Assembly: GCA_034670405.1 (NCBI GenBank)
Contig: JAXDDX010000011.1
Location: 3,333,501 to 3,397,500 of the forward strand
DNA: 64,000 bases
Direction of reading: 5' to 3'
From: Hoplostethus atlanticus
Taxonomy: Eukaryota > Chordata > Actinopteri > Trachichthyiformes > Trachichthyidae
Shown here: piece by piece, positions 24,899 through 38,400 of the stretch
Layout of the letters: each line of letters opens with the position of its first letter
Numbering within the stretch: the stretch's first letter is position 1
Made by a program: the position numbers and the translations under genes
Notes under the pieces: model-generated
Told to the model about the DNA's origin: nothing
Database searches by the model: none
The model's input: the letters and a program-made list of their open reading frames with translations, nothing else

Positions 24899-27800
24899 CA
24901 GAAAGAAATTCCCCTGATGAAATCATCTCTGAAATTTGAAATTACCACATTAGCAGCGATCCTGAAGGAGATGTTTGTCTTTGCTCTTAATTTGTAATCC
25001 TACTGTACAAAATGCAACCAACAGAGAGAGCATCCACACCGTAAGGTCAGCTGGCACTGGCCTTGACATTCTTGAATTCCTATATTTGACATAAAGTCAT
25101 TCTCATAGTCTTTACTCCAAGCAAATGTCAACTTGATATAAGTATTAAATGTATAGTGCACAAAGCTGACCAGGTGGATCCAGAGGAAAGTTTTGATTCC
25201 TTATATCATCCATTAAATCCACAATCATGAAGATGCACAGAGAGGCTGTTTGCTTAGTGGATACACTGTGTAAACAATAATATTGCCTATGACTGATAGG
25301 CTAAATTTGACGCTTTTGACATACAAATGGGCATTATTTGTGGGTAGCTTTGATCATACTGTACTTGCATACAGAGGTCACTATGACCCACTGCAACAAG
25401 CCATGACACCGTGAGAGGTTTGAAAACCAACTCTGCTCCTGATATAGCAGCAGATGTCGTGTGCTCGGTCATAAATCGAGGATATTGCGGTCGCACTGTC
25501 AACCGGTGCTTGTGTCACTGAATTTCATTTCTGGTTCTGACTGGAAATGCCCCTTTGGTGTGGTGAAGACTTTTTCTCTCTTCCCTTTCCTCCCCTCAGT
25601 GCTCTGTAATGTAACGCAGCATAACGTGTCATGAACTTGATCAAAACAGGACATCGATCAGCCAAGCCGTCTCTTTCATCCTGTAATCTGTTTTTTTTTC
25701 TGTCTCCAGCTGTCACACTTATCTCCACATCCCCCTTCATTCACTCGTTCTACATTTCTGTCTTCAGTTGTGTGATTTCCTACCCGTGTTACCCACTGAC
25801 TCCCATCACCCCCCCCCCCCATCTCTCTATCTTCGCCTATCCTCACCAGCCTGACCTCAGTTTCTCTCTGTTTCTAATTCTCTCTCTCCCAACTGCTGTG
25901 AACAGTGTGTAGGAGGCAAGCAGCAGAGAAACTGAAAGTCTCACACCCACCTGTGCATCAGCTCAACCGGTCCTGAAACCACCTAACCACATGGGAGAAT
26001 TTCACACACACAAACCAAGCCGGCTGTGAGACGTGACAGAACATCCTGCTCTTGCAGTGAAGCGCTTCGCTCTGTCAGAAGGTAAACCCTCGGAGGATGC
26101 AACTGCATATGGAACAGAAAGTACCAAAAGGCAAGCGAGAGATGGAATGAACAGAAAGATGAGAAGTGTTTTTGACCAAAGTTATGATGTCTTGTTCCCA
26201 GTATAAGGGAAGTGGTTGGCCGCTTAGCAGAGACTTACTGTACACTCTGCGTGTTCTACAGTAAACCAGATTACTGCAGCTAAATACAATCTGATCAGAA
26301 CTCTTTGTATGACAGAGATTCACTGTGGGGAGAAAGGACAAATCTATGTGACAAATATAAGTGTTTCCACCATAAGCCTGTTTTTAAATCGTGACAAAGC
26401 GATGTTGTTGATGTGGTGTCCCTTCTCTCGGCTCACCCAGTGTCTCCATCAGCAGCTGAACACAGGCCATGTTGGCAGCTAGCGCCGGGCCCACGACAGG
26501 GTGGATGCACATGTTAGCTAGCACTCTGACCAGCTTCACCAGCACATCCTCGTCCTCCCGCAAACTCCCTGGAAGGCCTGGAGGCTTGCTGGGGGGCCGG
26601 GGCTCTTTCTCTGGTGTGTGTGAGTCGTCTCTCCGCTGGTAGCTGTGGTACAGCCCGAGGAGTGTGTCCATGCAGCCCTTGCACCGGAACAGCAGCTCCC
26701 GAGCCTCATCGCTTTTGGACGTGAGGTTCCCAAGGATAAAAAGAAGCCGCACGACAAGGTCCTGTGGGAGGGAGGTGGAGACAAGCTGCACTATGTAGTT
26801 TTGGTAAGACGAAATGACATGACATGTAATAATGAATTGAAATATACTTAAAACACCTTTCAAATATCATTGAATATTGAAATAATAAGCAAAGTAAACC
26901 AATAGTAAATCTCTAAGATGCCTCTTTGTATTGTAAATGTGGTTGGAGGGCAGGACTGCATTAGCCAAACTAGCTTCAGGGATCCAGTTTTCCTCTTAAG
27001 AACATTTTATTTATTTAGTAGTAGTAGTAGATATGTAGTAGATACGTTTTGGCATTTCATAGGTTCAAATCTCCTTGCTAAAGCTAAACAGAGGAGCTTC
27101 ATCAAATGGGATGATGAGTGGTAATTGTAGTTTTCTGTTACTTTTGCCTCTAAAAATCGATGTCACCCCTCTCTATCTCAAATCACCACCTGGCAGGGTG
27201 CCTTGCAGGTTTCGGCAAGTTACATTTGGAAAAAGAGCCCTTAAGACCTTTTTAATTCCAGTTAGAATAACATTCAAGACACATCTTGGCACAAAAACGG
27301 AGATAAACAGTAGATCATTCAGAATAAAGGTCTGCATGATGGGGTTGATTTCTGGCTAGAAAACTGAGAAAACACAACATTAAGACCTGTGAGACCCTAT
27401 TTAAGATTTAAAGGTCAACAACCACTTCACCCGCAGCAGTGTGTGGCTCTCACATCGGCCTTTACAGACCCATGAAATGGCACCAGCATTGCCCCTCCCC
27501 ACCTCCCTGTATGCAGCAGAAGTCATTATTAACCCCGATGGATGACCAAGAAAGTTAATTTCTGCGTACATGTGTGGGTATGTTTGTGTACAAGTACACA
27601 CTTTACAGTGTGTGTACATCTTTACAGTGAGTTACCATACACTTATTAACAAAAAGGGGACGGAAAAACGAGTGCAAAGTGCAAAGTAAACATCCTGTAT
27701 ACAATGTTTGTTTCCTAACACTACTTAGCCAATCACAGGAAGGGCAAGAACACACGCATTCTCCCCATAAACCTGGAGAGTGGCATTGGTATGAGGACAG

Positions 27801-28129
27801 GACGGGTTGTCCCACAGACTAGGTGTTCATTACATGGCTTACTGTCCAGTGTGTGTGTGTGTGTGTGCGAGCGCGTGTGTATTTTTATGTGTGTGTTTAT
27901 TCCCTGGCTGATTAAGAACATATGTCAGCCCTGCCTGATTGCCAAACTCTCCCACCCTCCTCTCCTGCCCCTTTCTCCTCCCCCTTCCCTTCTCCACCCC
28001 TCCTTTCTCCTCTTCACCTCCCTCCTTTCCTGCCTCCCCTCCGTTCCAACTCCAGTTCTCTTTTCCTTGACTTCATCAGGCTCTCCTGGGACACTGATTA
28101 CACGTCAAAACACATGTACTCACAGGCAT

Positions 28130-28167
<38 letters not shown>

Positions 28168-28348
28168 AAGAAAGAGAGAGACGCTTCATACTAGATATAC
28201 ACTGTGCTGTAAATGTACTTGGAAATGGGAGTACATAAACAACTTGTTCTGAAGGTAAACATGATTAGTAGAGCTACAGTATAAACACTGAATAAGCTTG
28301 TCTCCTTCCCCTATCTAATATACACAGACTGTCAAGCACACACATGTG

Positions 28349-28393
<45 letters not shown>

Positions 28394-29402
28394 GGGGGTG
28401 AGTGAACTCACCTGTTTCTGCTGGTGTTTGCTCAGCAGTTCTATAAATAGTTGGTAGCAGCCAGGGGTCTGGGCCAGCGCCAGGCGGCACTCCGAGTAAG
28501 AGGAGAGTTTACTGAGGGAGAGAGGGGACAACAAATACCACTGACCATCCACATCCATCCACTCACCGACTGGTCCGCTAGGCTGACTAAATATGGAGAG
28601 ATTTAATCAACGCTGCTAATGGAGCGCATAAGCAGGCCCTGGCTGGGATCTGATTGTCATGCTATCATTATCTTGAAGAACAATATCCAGGCAAAATCGC
28701 TTCACTTCATGTTTTGCATTGGAAAAACATATTTCATTAAATACTGAGCATTAAATGTTCCATTTAAATGTCACCCATTTGTTCAATGAACTGAACATGA
28801 AGCAGCTTCTGTTTATTTCGAGTTGAGGTCATAGAAAGTACCATTGGTTTTTTGCCATTGTGCAGAGACAGAAACTGCTGCACAAGCCCACTCCTTCTCA
28901 TAAATGCTACATGACTCCAGAGCCACTTGTTTTGTGAGATCTCCACTTCCTACGGAAGGACTATGAAAGATAGAATAAAAGAATGGAGGGAATATAGAAG
29001 GAGAGTGACTGCTGGGGAAAGAAGAAAAAACAGAGAGAATAGAGGATGAGAGAGCTGAACAGTGGCCTGTTTTGATCAGCTCATGATGGGCTATGTTGGT
29101 TCACATTTCAGAAAGCTGAGGGGAGGAAGAGGAAGAGAGAGAGGATGAATTCCCCACCACACTAAAGAGAATTTCGAGTCTGAACCAGAGACAAAATGAG
29201 GCGTGACGTTATGTCAAAGTATTGACGTTATGTTTTACCTGTATATTCTAGCAATGTTGGTGCAGATGTCCTGGTCTTCATGGTGATGACGCAGCACCAT
29301 GCAGAGTTCTGATAGGACGGCATGGGAGAGGAAGAGGGGGCGGGACTCGGGGTGGTCAGCCAGGTTCCTCAGGGTCGCTGTCAGCTGGAGGGGTCACAGG
29401 TC

Positions 29403-29433
<31 letters not shown>

Positions 29434-32400
29434 AGAGTGAGTGAGAGGAAGAGAAGAGAAGAGAGTGAGGACAAGAGTGTTGGAGAAGAGAAGTTTGTAC
29501 AGATAGTACCTATCCTTTATTTAGGGAATATTGCATGTATCCTGTTGCTATTGTGTTCAGCGTGCGATGTTGGCCATATGCTCATTAAGTCCGGCTGCTG
29601 GCCTGTACAGGACGCTATACAGCAGAGGGAACGGAAGCTATTCAACATGGCTATAAATCATTCTTTCACAAGAGGGAAACGCTAATTTCAAACACACGGC
29701 AGCACTAAATTGCAAAGAGCATTTTGGAAAATTATGGCCTGCTCATTTCCCTCCTCTAATAGCATTACAAGTTGCATTAGAAGTCAAACCAAGCACTAAC
29801 TCAACATATTTGCTCGGGCCAACTTGTGTTGTTATGTTCAGTAGAGTGAAGCAGGGTGTGTTTTGGACTGGAGCGCCAGGGTACTGGCCAGGCCAGCACA
29901 CAAAACATTATGCTCTGGGAGCAGCTTATATACCAGACAGAAACAATAACATTGTTGTCTAATAGCAGGAAAATCCAAATCAAAGCTCCGCTCAAAAGCC
30001 CACAGATACATATAAGATTTAACATTTTGCTCCTTTTTTATTGTTTTTGAATAAGTCCATGTTTTTCACTCAAATAGCCAAACTGTTGAAGAAGTATGCA
30101 GTGAGTTTCTTTTGGCAAAAGTAGGTGCTTCAAGTTTCCATCTGGATTTCTGACACCAGCCACTGTTCCAGGGCCAGTTGTGAACCAAAGCCCTAATTCT
30201 AAGTATAACAAGTTCTGACTCAGTATCAGGTACAGGGCTGGATCATCCACTTTCTATCTGTTCCCTGTCTCACCTGTACAAGGATGTGCCCTGCAATGGT
30301 GAAGTGGCTGTCTCCCTGCATGGACAGTGGGTGGAGCTTCTGGATGAGTTGCTGGGCCACACCAATACAGTTCTTGGCCAATAAGAGTCTGAGGAGACCA
30401 CTGTTTCCAGAGAGAAATTTCAGAGTGCCAACGCAGTACAGCAGTGCTTCCCCAGATGCAGACACATCTTCACTGCTCAGCACGTCCAGCAGAGAGTCTG
30501 GGCAAAGAGAAACAATTAACATCCACTGGTGCACTGTGGGTCGCATACTAGAAATCTGTGATCTCCTTGATCAGGGGATCCAAAACTTTTTCACGTCAAG
30601 AATCCCCAAAAAGATGCTCATTGACTAGCATATGATGAGAATTTACAATGTGCTAACCTCTAGTAAGTCAATGAAAGAAAATGATTCCTAGTTTTGCTGG
30701 GGACACCATAGAACCTCCTCAAGGACTAATGGAGGACCCTCCTTGGGGACCCACTGACCTAGAACAACCTGACCTAGAATAATGTTTAATGATCACACCT
30801 ATGATGGAGTTATTCTGGAAGAGGATGTCGTTGCTTTCACTGCGGCTGATCTTGAAGATGAGCTTACAGATGTTCAGCAGGTTGTTCCCGCTGACACACA
30901 GCTGGAGATAAAAATACAAAGACTTTACACACCTTTTGCAGAGTGCTGCACACCAGTACTCTGGTTGCCCTCGTGATAATTAACAAGTGGGATATTGCAT
31001 TCATTAGCTACAGCTGCACACACAAGCACACACATCCCACATGCACGCGCGTGCATACGACTCACGGCCAGGCAGAGCTTGGCGATGTGCAGGTTGAGCT
31101 GGGCAGAGTTGAGGTCGATGAGGCGGAATAGTGTTCGGAGTATCCCTGCCCTCTTCTTACACCGTCGGCCGAGCATATCCTGTTCTGCCAGGATGCCGTG
31201 GAGACTGTCGCACAAATCACACAGACGATCCACAGAGTCTTCTGGTCTGCCTGGCATCACAGGAAAAGCAGATTTTGCAACATTCACAGCAGGTTCAGGC
31301 CAATATCTCAGCCATGCACACAGAGAGAGCAAGTAACTCAAAATGAAAGCACATGGGCCACACCAATATGTGTTTAAGCACACATCTGCATCCATATAAT
31401 ACAAATGAGAAATGTGTTGTGGTAAAAAGTGTTGTATGCTATGGCTCTACAGTGTATAATCATTTGCTTGAGTAACTTGAGGTTAATCATCACCATCAAT
31501 TATACATTGGCCAGCAGTAAAATAACATTCGATCTGTGGGTCCTCCCTTTTCTAAGAAACAGCTGTGAGTTTCAATGGTCAAATGCAGGGCAATAATTCT
31601 GCACTAGGCAGCTTCATTCTTGATGCAGAGGAAAAGAAAGGGTGGAGTCTTTTCCTTGTTTTTGAGGTAAAATAAATGTTTTCCCTGCATAAATAACAGG
31701 GCTCGGCCATTTCCAAAAAAGGTTGGCTGCAGTCACACACTCAACACTTTAGTGCAATTTCCCAGTGAATCTGAAAGGTGTTTTATGCATGAGCCAGAAG
31801 GCACTTGGTACAATAAATATTTAATATTTATCTTTCAAATGAATTTTCCATTAAATTTGTAGCATGATAAAATATTTACAGCCATAGATTTCATTTCATG
31901 GCTGTCAGGCTGCAGTTTCAGGTTCTGAGAATTCTGTAGGGACGCCAAACATAACACTATTTTGTTTGCCTTTCTTCGATGTTTGAAATGACAGCGCTGT
32001 TTCATTTGCGAGAGTTCGTGCATGACTGTCTGCCAACATTAAAAAAAATCAATTTCCCAGCCTGTTGGTTGAAAATAAAATGAACTGAGGAAGCAGAAAA
32101 ATCAGACACCAATAAGAGAAGCTTACCTCTTATAAAAAAACAGAATGGCTGCAACCACAATGTATTTTAGATTTGTTTTCGAGATACTTCTGAACCCAAG
32201 TAGCAAAAGCGGGTGACAGATACTTTGTATTCTTTGGATCAATTGAATGGATCTGGATTGGACTTTCTGCATTCTTAATGTGTCTCACCCATTTGCACTT
32301 TTTTATTATCACCCTATTGCATTACCCACGCTACCTGCAGCCAGCTCTTGGAGAAGAGGACCAATTTTATTATGCCAGACCGATGACTCTGCATCCTCCT

Positions 32401-35400
32401 CCATGCTCGCTCTCCTGTCTCCATTCCCCAGCTCTGAAATGTGCAGAGAGACACACAGTTAGACAATTACCACCTCCAAACCCAGACGCTGTACATGAGC
32501 GCCAAGCGTGGTTCACAAGTTCACTGTCTTAAAATAAAACAGCAGGAAGTTTGATGCCAGAATGAAAGGTCATCCAAAACTACACTTCCTCTGATTTGTT
32601 TCTGTGCTGATGTGAAGTGTCTGTGTGTGCGTGCCTGCATGCGGGCGTGTCATGAAGTGTGTATTTTTATGAATATTTCTACATGTATATGTGTGTGTGT
32701 GCGTGCACAAAATGTGTGTCTTCTCTCACACAGGCACCTTTTAGTGAACATTTGCATATCCCCCTGCACGGCGTGATGCAGGAAACTGCGGTTGCCCGAA
32801 CCAACAGCTCTCTCAGCTATTGGCTGGCTGCTTCTCTCGGTGGGAATAAGGCCCTTAGCAACAACACCCCGATCAAAGTTTGACACAAGGCTCGCTCACT
32901 TGGGAGAGAAGGGAGTTTGTGTTGCAGATGACACTACATTCCTGGTCTCTAGTGTACCTGCGCTCACTATAAACATTGGTGTTTGTTTATATAGACTATA
33001 TTAAGGCAGGCTTCATTTCTTTAGGAACATTCGAAAATAAATTAGATTTTAGAAATTACAAAATCAGCGAGTGGATTAGATGTAATATAAATCTATATCT
33101 TTTGTGTTCATTCAGGTTCATTCAGTACATCTGGACAAACCTGTTCTCAGTCCTGCTCCCCACTCTGTTGGTCTGACAGGTGAGTCAACCTCAGGTTGTG
33201 TTATTCTACTGTAGGCACACAGAAACAAAAACACAAAGAGGGCCGGTTACAACAGATTTCTGACAATCTGAGCCGAGACATACCACTCACTTGTTCTGTT
33301 TTATTTCATTGACTTTCACAGTTATGACTAGTTTTAGACATTAAAAGCAACTCAAATTTACTTGGTGGATGGAAAACAATAATTTAGGGGATTAATCATT
33401 CTGGCCAACAGTACAGTTTCAGGAAAGTTGCTGACTTCATATTGAACAAGATTGACCAACCAACCATTACTGTATTTTCTTCAAGTGCCACTAGGTGTCA
33501 CTGTTGCAGCAGAGGTTAAGACACTGCATGTGTGCTGTGTTGTGTTGTTATCTCTGTTTTGTGTGCGTGTGTGGGTCAGTGTGTGTATGTGCGCATGCGT
33601 GTGCGTGTATGCGTACGTGTGCATGTGCGTGTATGCGTACGTGTGCATGTGCGCATGTGCGCACGTGTGTGTGTGTATGCGTGTGTCCATATGTATCTAT
33701 GTGTGTGTGCATCTCAAACTGCAATCTGCAACAGACAGGAACTAAGATCTTAGCTTTGTGGGCAGCCTGGTTAAAGCCGTTCATGCTTCGTCACTGTGAG
33801 CTGTCTCCATAATCTCACCACCTCCATGCAGTAACTGCAAAGCAGCCAATAACACGGCCATCTCACGCTATTGTATGTGTTGTGGCTTGCACTCTGCATG
33901 TCACTGTCAACTGTGCACCGGTCTGCTGACATGCAGAGAGAAGGACATTAATCCTAAATTAAATGACATTACATGTAACACTATGGATAAAGTGTCTCCT
34001 ACTGGTATGTGACAAGCTGAGGTATATACAGTAAATGAAATAAACACAAACACTACAGAGTCATTCTACTCTCTCATATTACTGAAATATTGTATTTTGC
34101 AAATAACACTTTACCTTAAAACACAATTTACATATGTTATTGTAATGATTTTTAAAAGTTAAATCGCTGCATCGACACTGCCCAGAACTTTATTTCATGG
34201 TCTTGCTAACAGGTATGAACAAGAAAATGGCCCCTATGCTAGAAAATGGCCCCGGCTATTGTCAAAATGTCTACAGAGTCTCGTATTGATTCTCAATGGA
34301 CCAGCTCCAGAAAGTGCTGCTTGATGACATCATAAGTTAGTCTTGGTTCTTGTTTTTAGCTTTGGGTTAGACTCATTCGTGCACACGAATCCTGATAAAC
34401 CAGCATTAACATATGTGAATTTTACTGACAAGTGGACTTTCACTTCACTGGGTGTGTAGTGATTGGTACAGGCTGGCACATAGGACATATACAGCAGGGA
34501 GTGCTGGCCAAGGCATGTTGCTCTGAATGTCAGAGAGGGGGCTTTGGCTCTGTGTGATAGGATTAAGAGCCTGATAATAAGGCCTCTTTGTGTGATAGTG
34601 CATTCTCTGAGACATGACCTCATCCCTGTCTTAGGCCTGGCCAGTGCACTGCAGTCACAACACACGCTGCTGCCAGCCTTGCCCAGATGGGCACCCAAAT
34701 CTAATAGAGAGCCATTTGGAGCTATAAAGCCCTGGCTTATTGGAGAAAAAGAACCTAGTGGATGTCTAATCTTCCCTATCTTTGTATCTCCTCCAACTCA
34801 TATTAATCTGTCATGCTGTGTCTATTTTTCTGCTTGTCTATTTCCACTTGCTATTAGTACAGTTCTGGCTGGAAAATCTGTGATTTTCTGTCTGTTGTCT
34901 CTCTCTAACCTGTAGTTAGTCTGGTTTCTACAAGAGTCAGTGGAGGGGGAAAGCAAGTTGACTACTAGGAAGTACTGTACTATTTGTTCTTCCATGTAAT
35001 TACAGGTACAGAACAGTGCTGGAAACACTGAACCTAACACTCTGAACAAGGAGGAGAATTCTTAGTTATCTTCTTCCATCACAAAATGACAACAATTCAT
35101 CTCAGCAACAAGTTGCACACATATTGTGTGTTAACTGGGCTTGAGGAAGGAGGTGAGGAGGGTGTGCTGTGGGCGATAGCCCAGACTTCCTGTTAAAGTG
35201 TTTTATGGTCTTTCCCCCCCTCCACCGGCCCAGCTGCCCCACCCAATCGATAGGCGGATGGATTTTAACGACAGCCCCTGCCCTCACGTCCAGAGTTATG
35301 CCCCTTGCGCTGACACACAGCTGATGAGGTCGGCAGAAAAAAGCAGAGCTTTTAGCCTTTCTGTGTTGTGAAGGTGTAAAGGCTGACAGATGATGGCGAT

Positions 35401-38400
35401 GACAGATAGAGGCAGTTTCATTGCGAATGAAATCCAATATAGTTAAATCCAAGAGGTTGGATTTAACTATAGTCAGGATATACTGTATGGTATGTGAGGG
35501 TTTACAATGGAGTATATCCGGAATATATCTAGGAGGTGTTGGAACTGGATTATGTAAAAGACTGTTTTGTACTTGGATATGTTAAGGAGATATATAGTAT
35601 GTATAATTAAGTGCAATACAAAATCTAATAAATATAATGATAGCAGCCTTACTTTAATAGACATTTTCTATTACCATTTTCTTTCCCCAATGACATTGGA
35701 CTCGCTCAGGAGCGAGGCAAGCTCCTGCAGTACCTTGAACACATTTGTAGTCTGGATAAGTAAATGAATGAGAAAGCACGGCGTAACAGAGGGTAAAAAG
35801 TACTTGAATTGGACATACTGAAGGCACTGCAAAGAGATTGGCCAGAAAAGACAAAATTAAGCAAGGGGGGAGGCATTAACTAAAGTCGAGAATGGGACCT
35901 ATAATTCAACTCCATCCAGTAATGGCTGCCACAGCAACCTTTGTGTGTCAATAAATCCTCAACTTATTGTGGTACTGTCACTTTGGTCAAAAAGAGGGAG
36001 CAGGAGAGGGTAGGAGGGCGGAGAAGAGAGAAAGACAAATAGTGCAAGGAACAGAGAGGGACAGAAAGCATACCTTTCACTTGCTGTTCTGCGTGGGCCA
36101 GGTTTGGGGGGACCACTGTGGCCCTCAGTGTGGTGTGTACTGGGGGGTCTTCTGTCCTTTCCCTTAGCTGACTGCTGTTTTTGTTCTTGGTCTGGATTTT
36201 GGATCAGCTCTTTCACTGAACATGGAGGAGAGCATGTGACAACAGGTTATTTAGAGGTCAGACAAGTGCTGTGTGCTGCTGTAAGATTTCAAACTCTTGA
36301 GAACTTTAATAATTTCTCAATTTGTATACAGCCGCCTACTGCACATGTATTTGTGTAGAAAAAAAGACTTCCAAAGATCCTCATCATGCATTTTCTTGCT
36401 CTAAATAGTAGAGCATTATAACAAGCAAAGGTTCAAAAAAGAGAGTACTCATTTTCCATTCAAAGCTGCAGTAAATTGCATTTCTCAACAAATGAAAATA
36501 ATGTCAATGTCAATGTATAATGTCAACCTGTGAAAGACTCTATTCATTTCCCTTTGAAAAGCTGCTCCAGCACTCTGCTACCTGCACAGAAGATTTAAAG
36601 CAATGCAATGGGTGAAATGGGTTTTTTTCTTCAGGTTTTACCTGTTCAAGAATAATACATGCTGTTATTGATCTATAAATAGATGGTGTGAAGATTAGTC
36701 ATACCTACAGGCTTACAGACTTGTCAGACAGGTGTTATTAGCTGTGTGCTGCGTGACGTCATTTTGCTTCTCTTCCTTCAATTGAATTTGGTAATGTTCA
36801 TCTAAATAGCCCTGATAGATTGAATATGTTTATCATCAAAATGGTTGTGTTTTGCTTTAACGTGGCCTGTAGTCCCACTGTTTAAATTCTCCTTTACAAA
36901 ACCACTAACAAAGCACAACGTGGACCATTTACAATAATGACATTATTGTAAATGGACCATGTCCACATCCAATGCAATACAGCCACCATCCCTCAGGTTC
37001 TTCAGTTTCCTCATATAAGATTCCTCATATGAGGCCTTATACAAGGAAACAGTGATGGATGGTTATATATATTACAATTACTTTCTGTTTTCCATTTCTG
37101 TCTATTCTAGTGCATTGCAGATTACTTGATATAAGCAAACTACAGACCGTACAGTTCCCAGTCTGAAATATGTTAGTGGTAGTTTAATCTTTATGCCTGA
37201 TTTCGATGGAATTCAATTGATAGAATTTCTGATTAAACATTTTACCTTTACCACAGTACACTACCCTGCATATGTTCGAATTGAACAAGGCACAACGTCC
37301 TAGTTTGGAATGTTCCAAATACGTAGCGGGGAACTTTACATGCAAAGCTAACATGTTGACTTGGTGTAGACGTGATGGCAGTCTGGAACAAAACAAGACA
37401 TCACTTAGCTTGCTAGTAAATGTAGAATAGAAATGTAGAAATAGAAATGTAGTTCTGTAACTACATTTATAAGTGCACAATCTTGAACCCAAACCTTTTC
37501 TTTAAAAAGTTACAAAAATCTGTACATCTCCTAATTCCTCATGTAATTATGGGTGCCGCAAGATGATTTTCAACACAATCTATTGCTTTGTTTAGTTGAT
37601 ATAAGACTTGTTCCCCCTTAACTTCCGCTTTGGCTCCATATTTCAACTTTTATCCCGTGATCCAGACTTTCATCAATCCATCTTTCTCCTCCCTTACCAT
37701 CTGTGTGTCGCTCTACAGGTGGCAATGTGGTGAGAGATCCAGCCCTGAGGAGGCGTGCTCGCGTCACTGTCACCCCCCTCTTCACCTCCAGTCGGTCAGA
37801 GGGCGGTTTGGGATGGGTGTTGACTGGATCCTCAGCATTGCACAGGACTGGAAACTTTGGCTTCTGTTGCCACACAAACAATTACAAGATCAATGGCATA
37901 CTATGGTGTGATCAATAACATACTATGTGTCGCAGCTAGAATTTACCAATGATTGTGCTTATGTGCACACAATTATTCATTTCTTTAGTTGTCACCAATA
38001 AACATCATAATCCCATCCCATCCCATAACAAATAGATAAGCTCTCATCTTGGTTGGAAGAAACCTAAGTACGATGCTTAGCTGACATAGTGGGCGATGTA
38101 TATTCCTTATCTCATTTACTGCTTTTCTCAGTATGTTGAGTTCATTGTTCATGGTAACATTCACAATATTAGCGTATGCGGATACATATCTCAGTTAACC
38201 GCAAATAAGACCTTAATCTGGTTATGAAATACTATTTAGAGTACCATAAACTCACAACCTACAGAAAATGTTACCATCCTTAATGTAGGGGGGGCAGCAT
38301 GAGTTAAGGTTTCCTCCTATAAACACCTTGGCATATAGTTGGCCTTTCATATACATATTGAGAATCACGTAAAGAAGCTTAAAGTAAAACTAGGTTTTTA

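Noticed and set aside
33120-33181. Exon-like segment ending CAG|GTGAGT on the plus strand, also exon-like on the minus strand
   Set aside because: It has no recognisable protein similarity and its phases do not fit armc2.
33549-33710. Cys/Val/Arg-rich open frames in a GT/GCGT region
   Set aside because: Degenerate (GT)n repeat with CpG interruptions; not protein-like.
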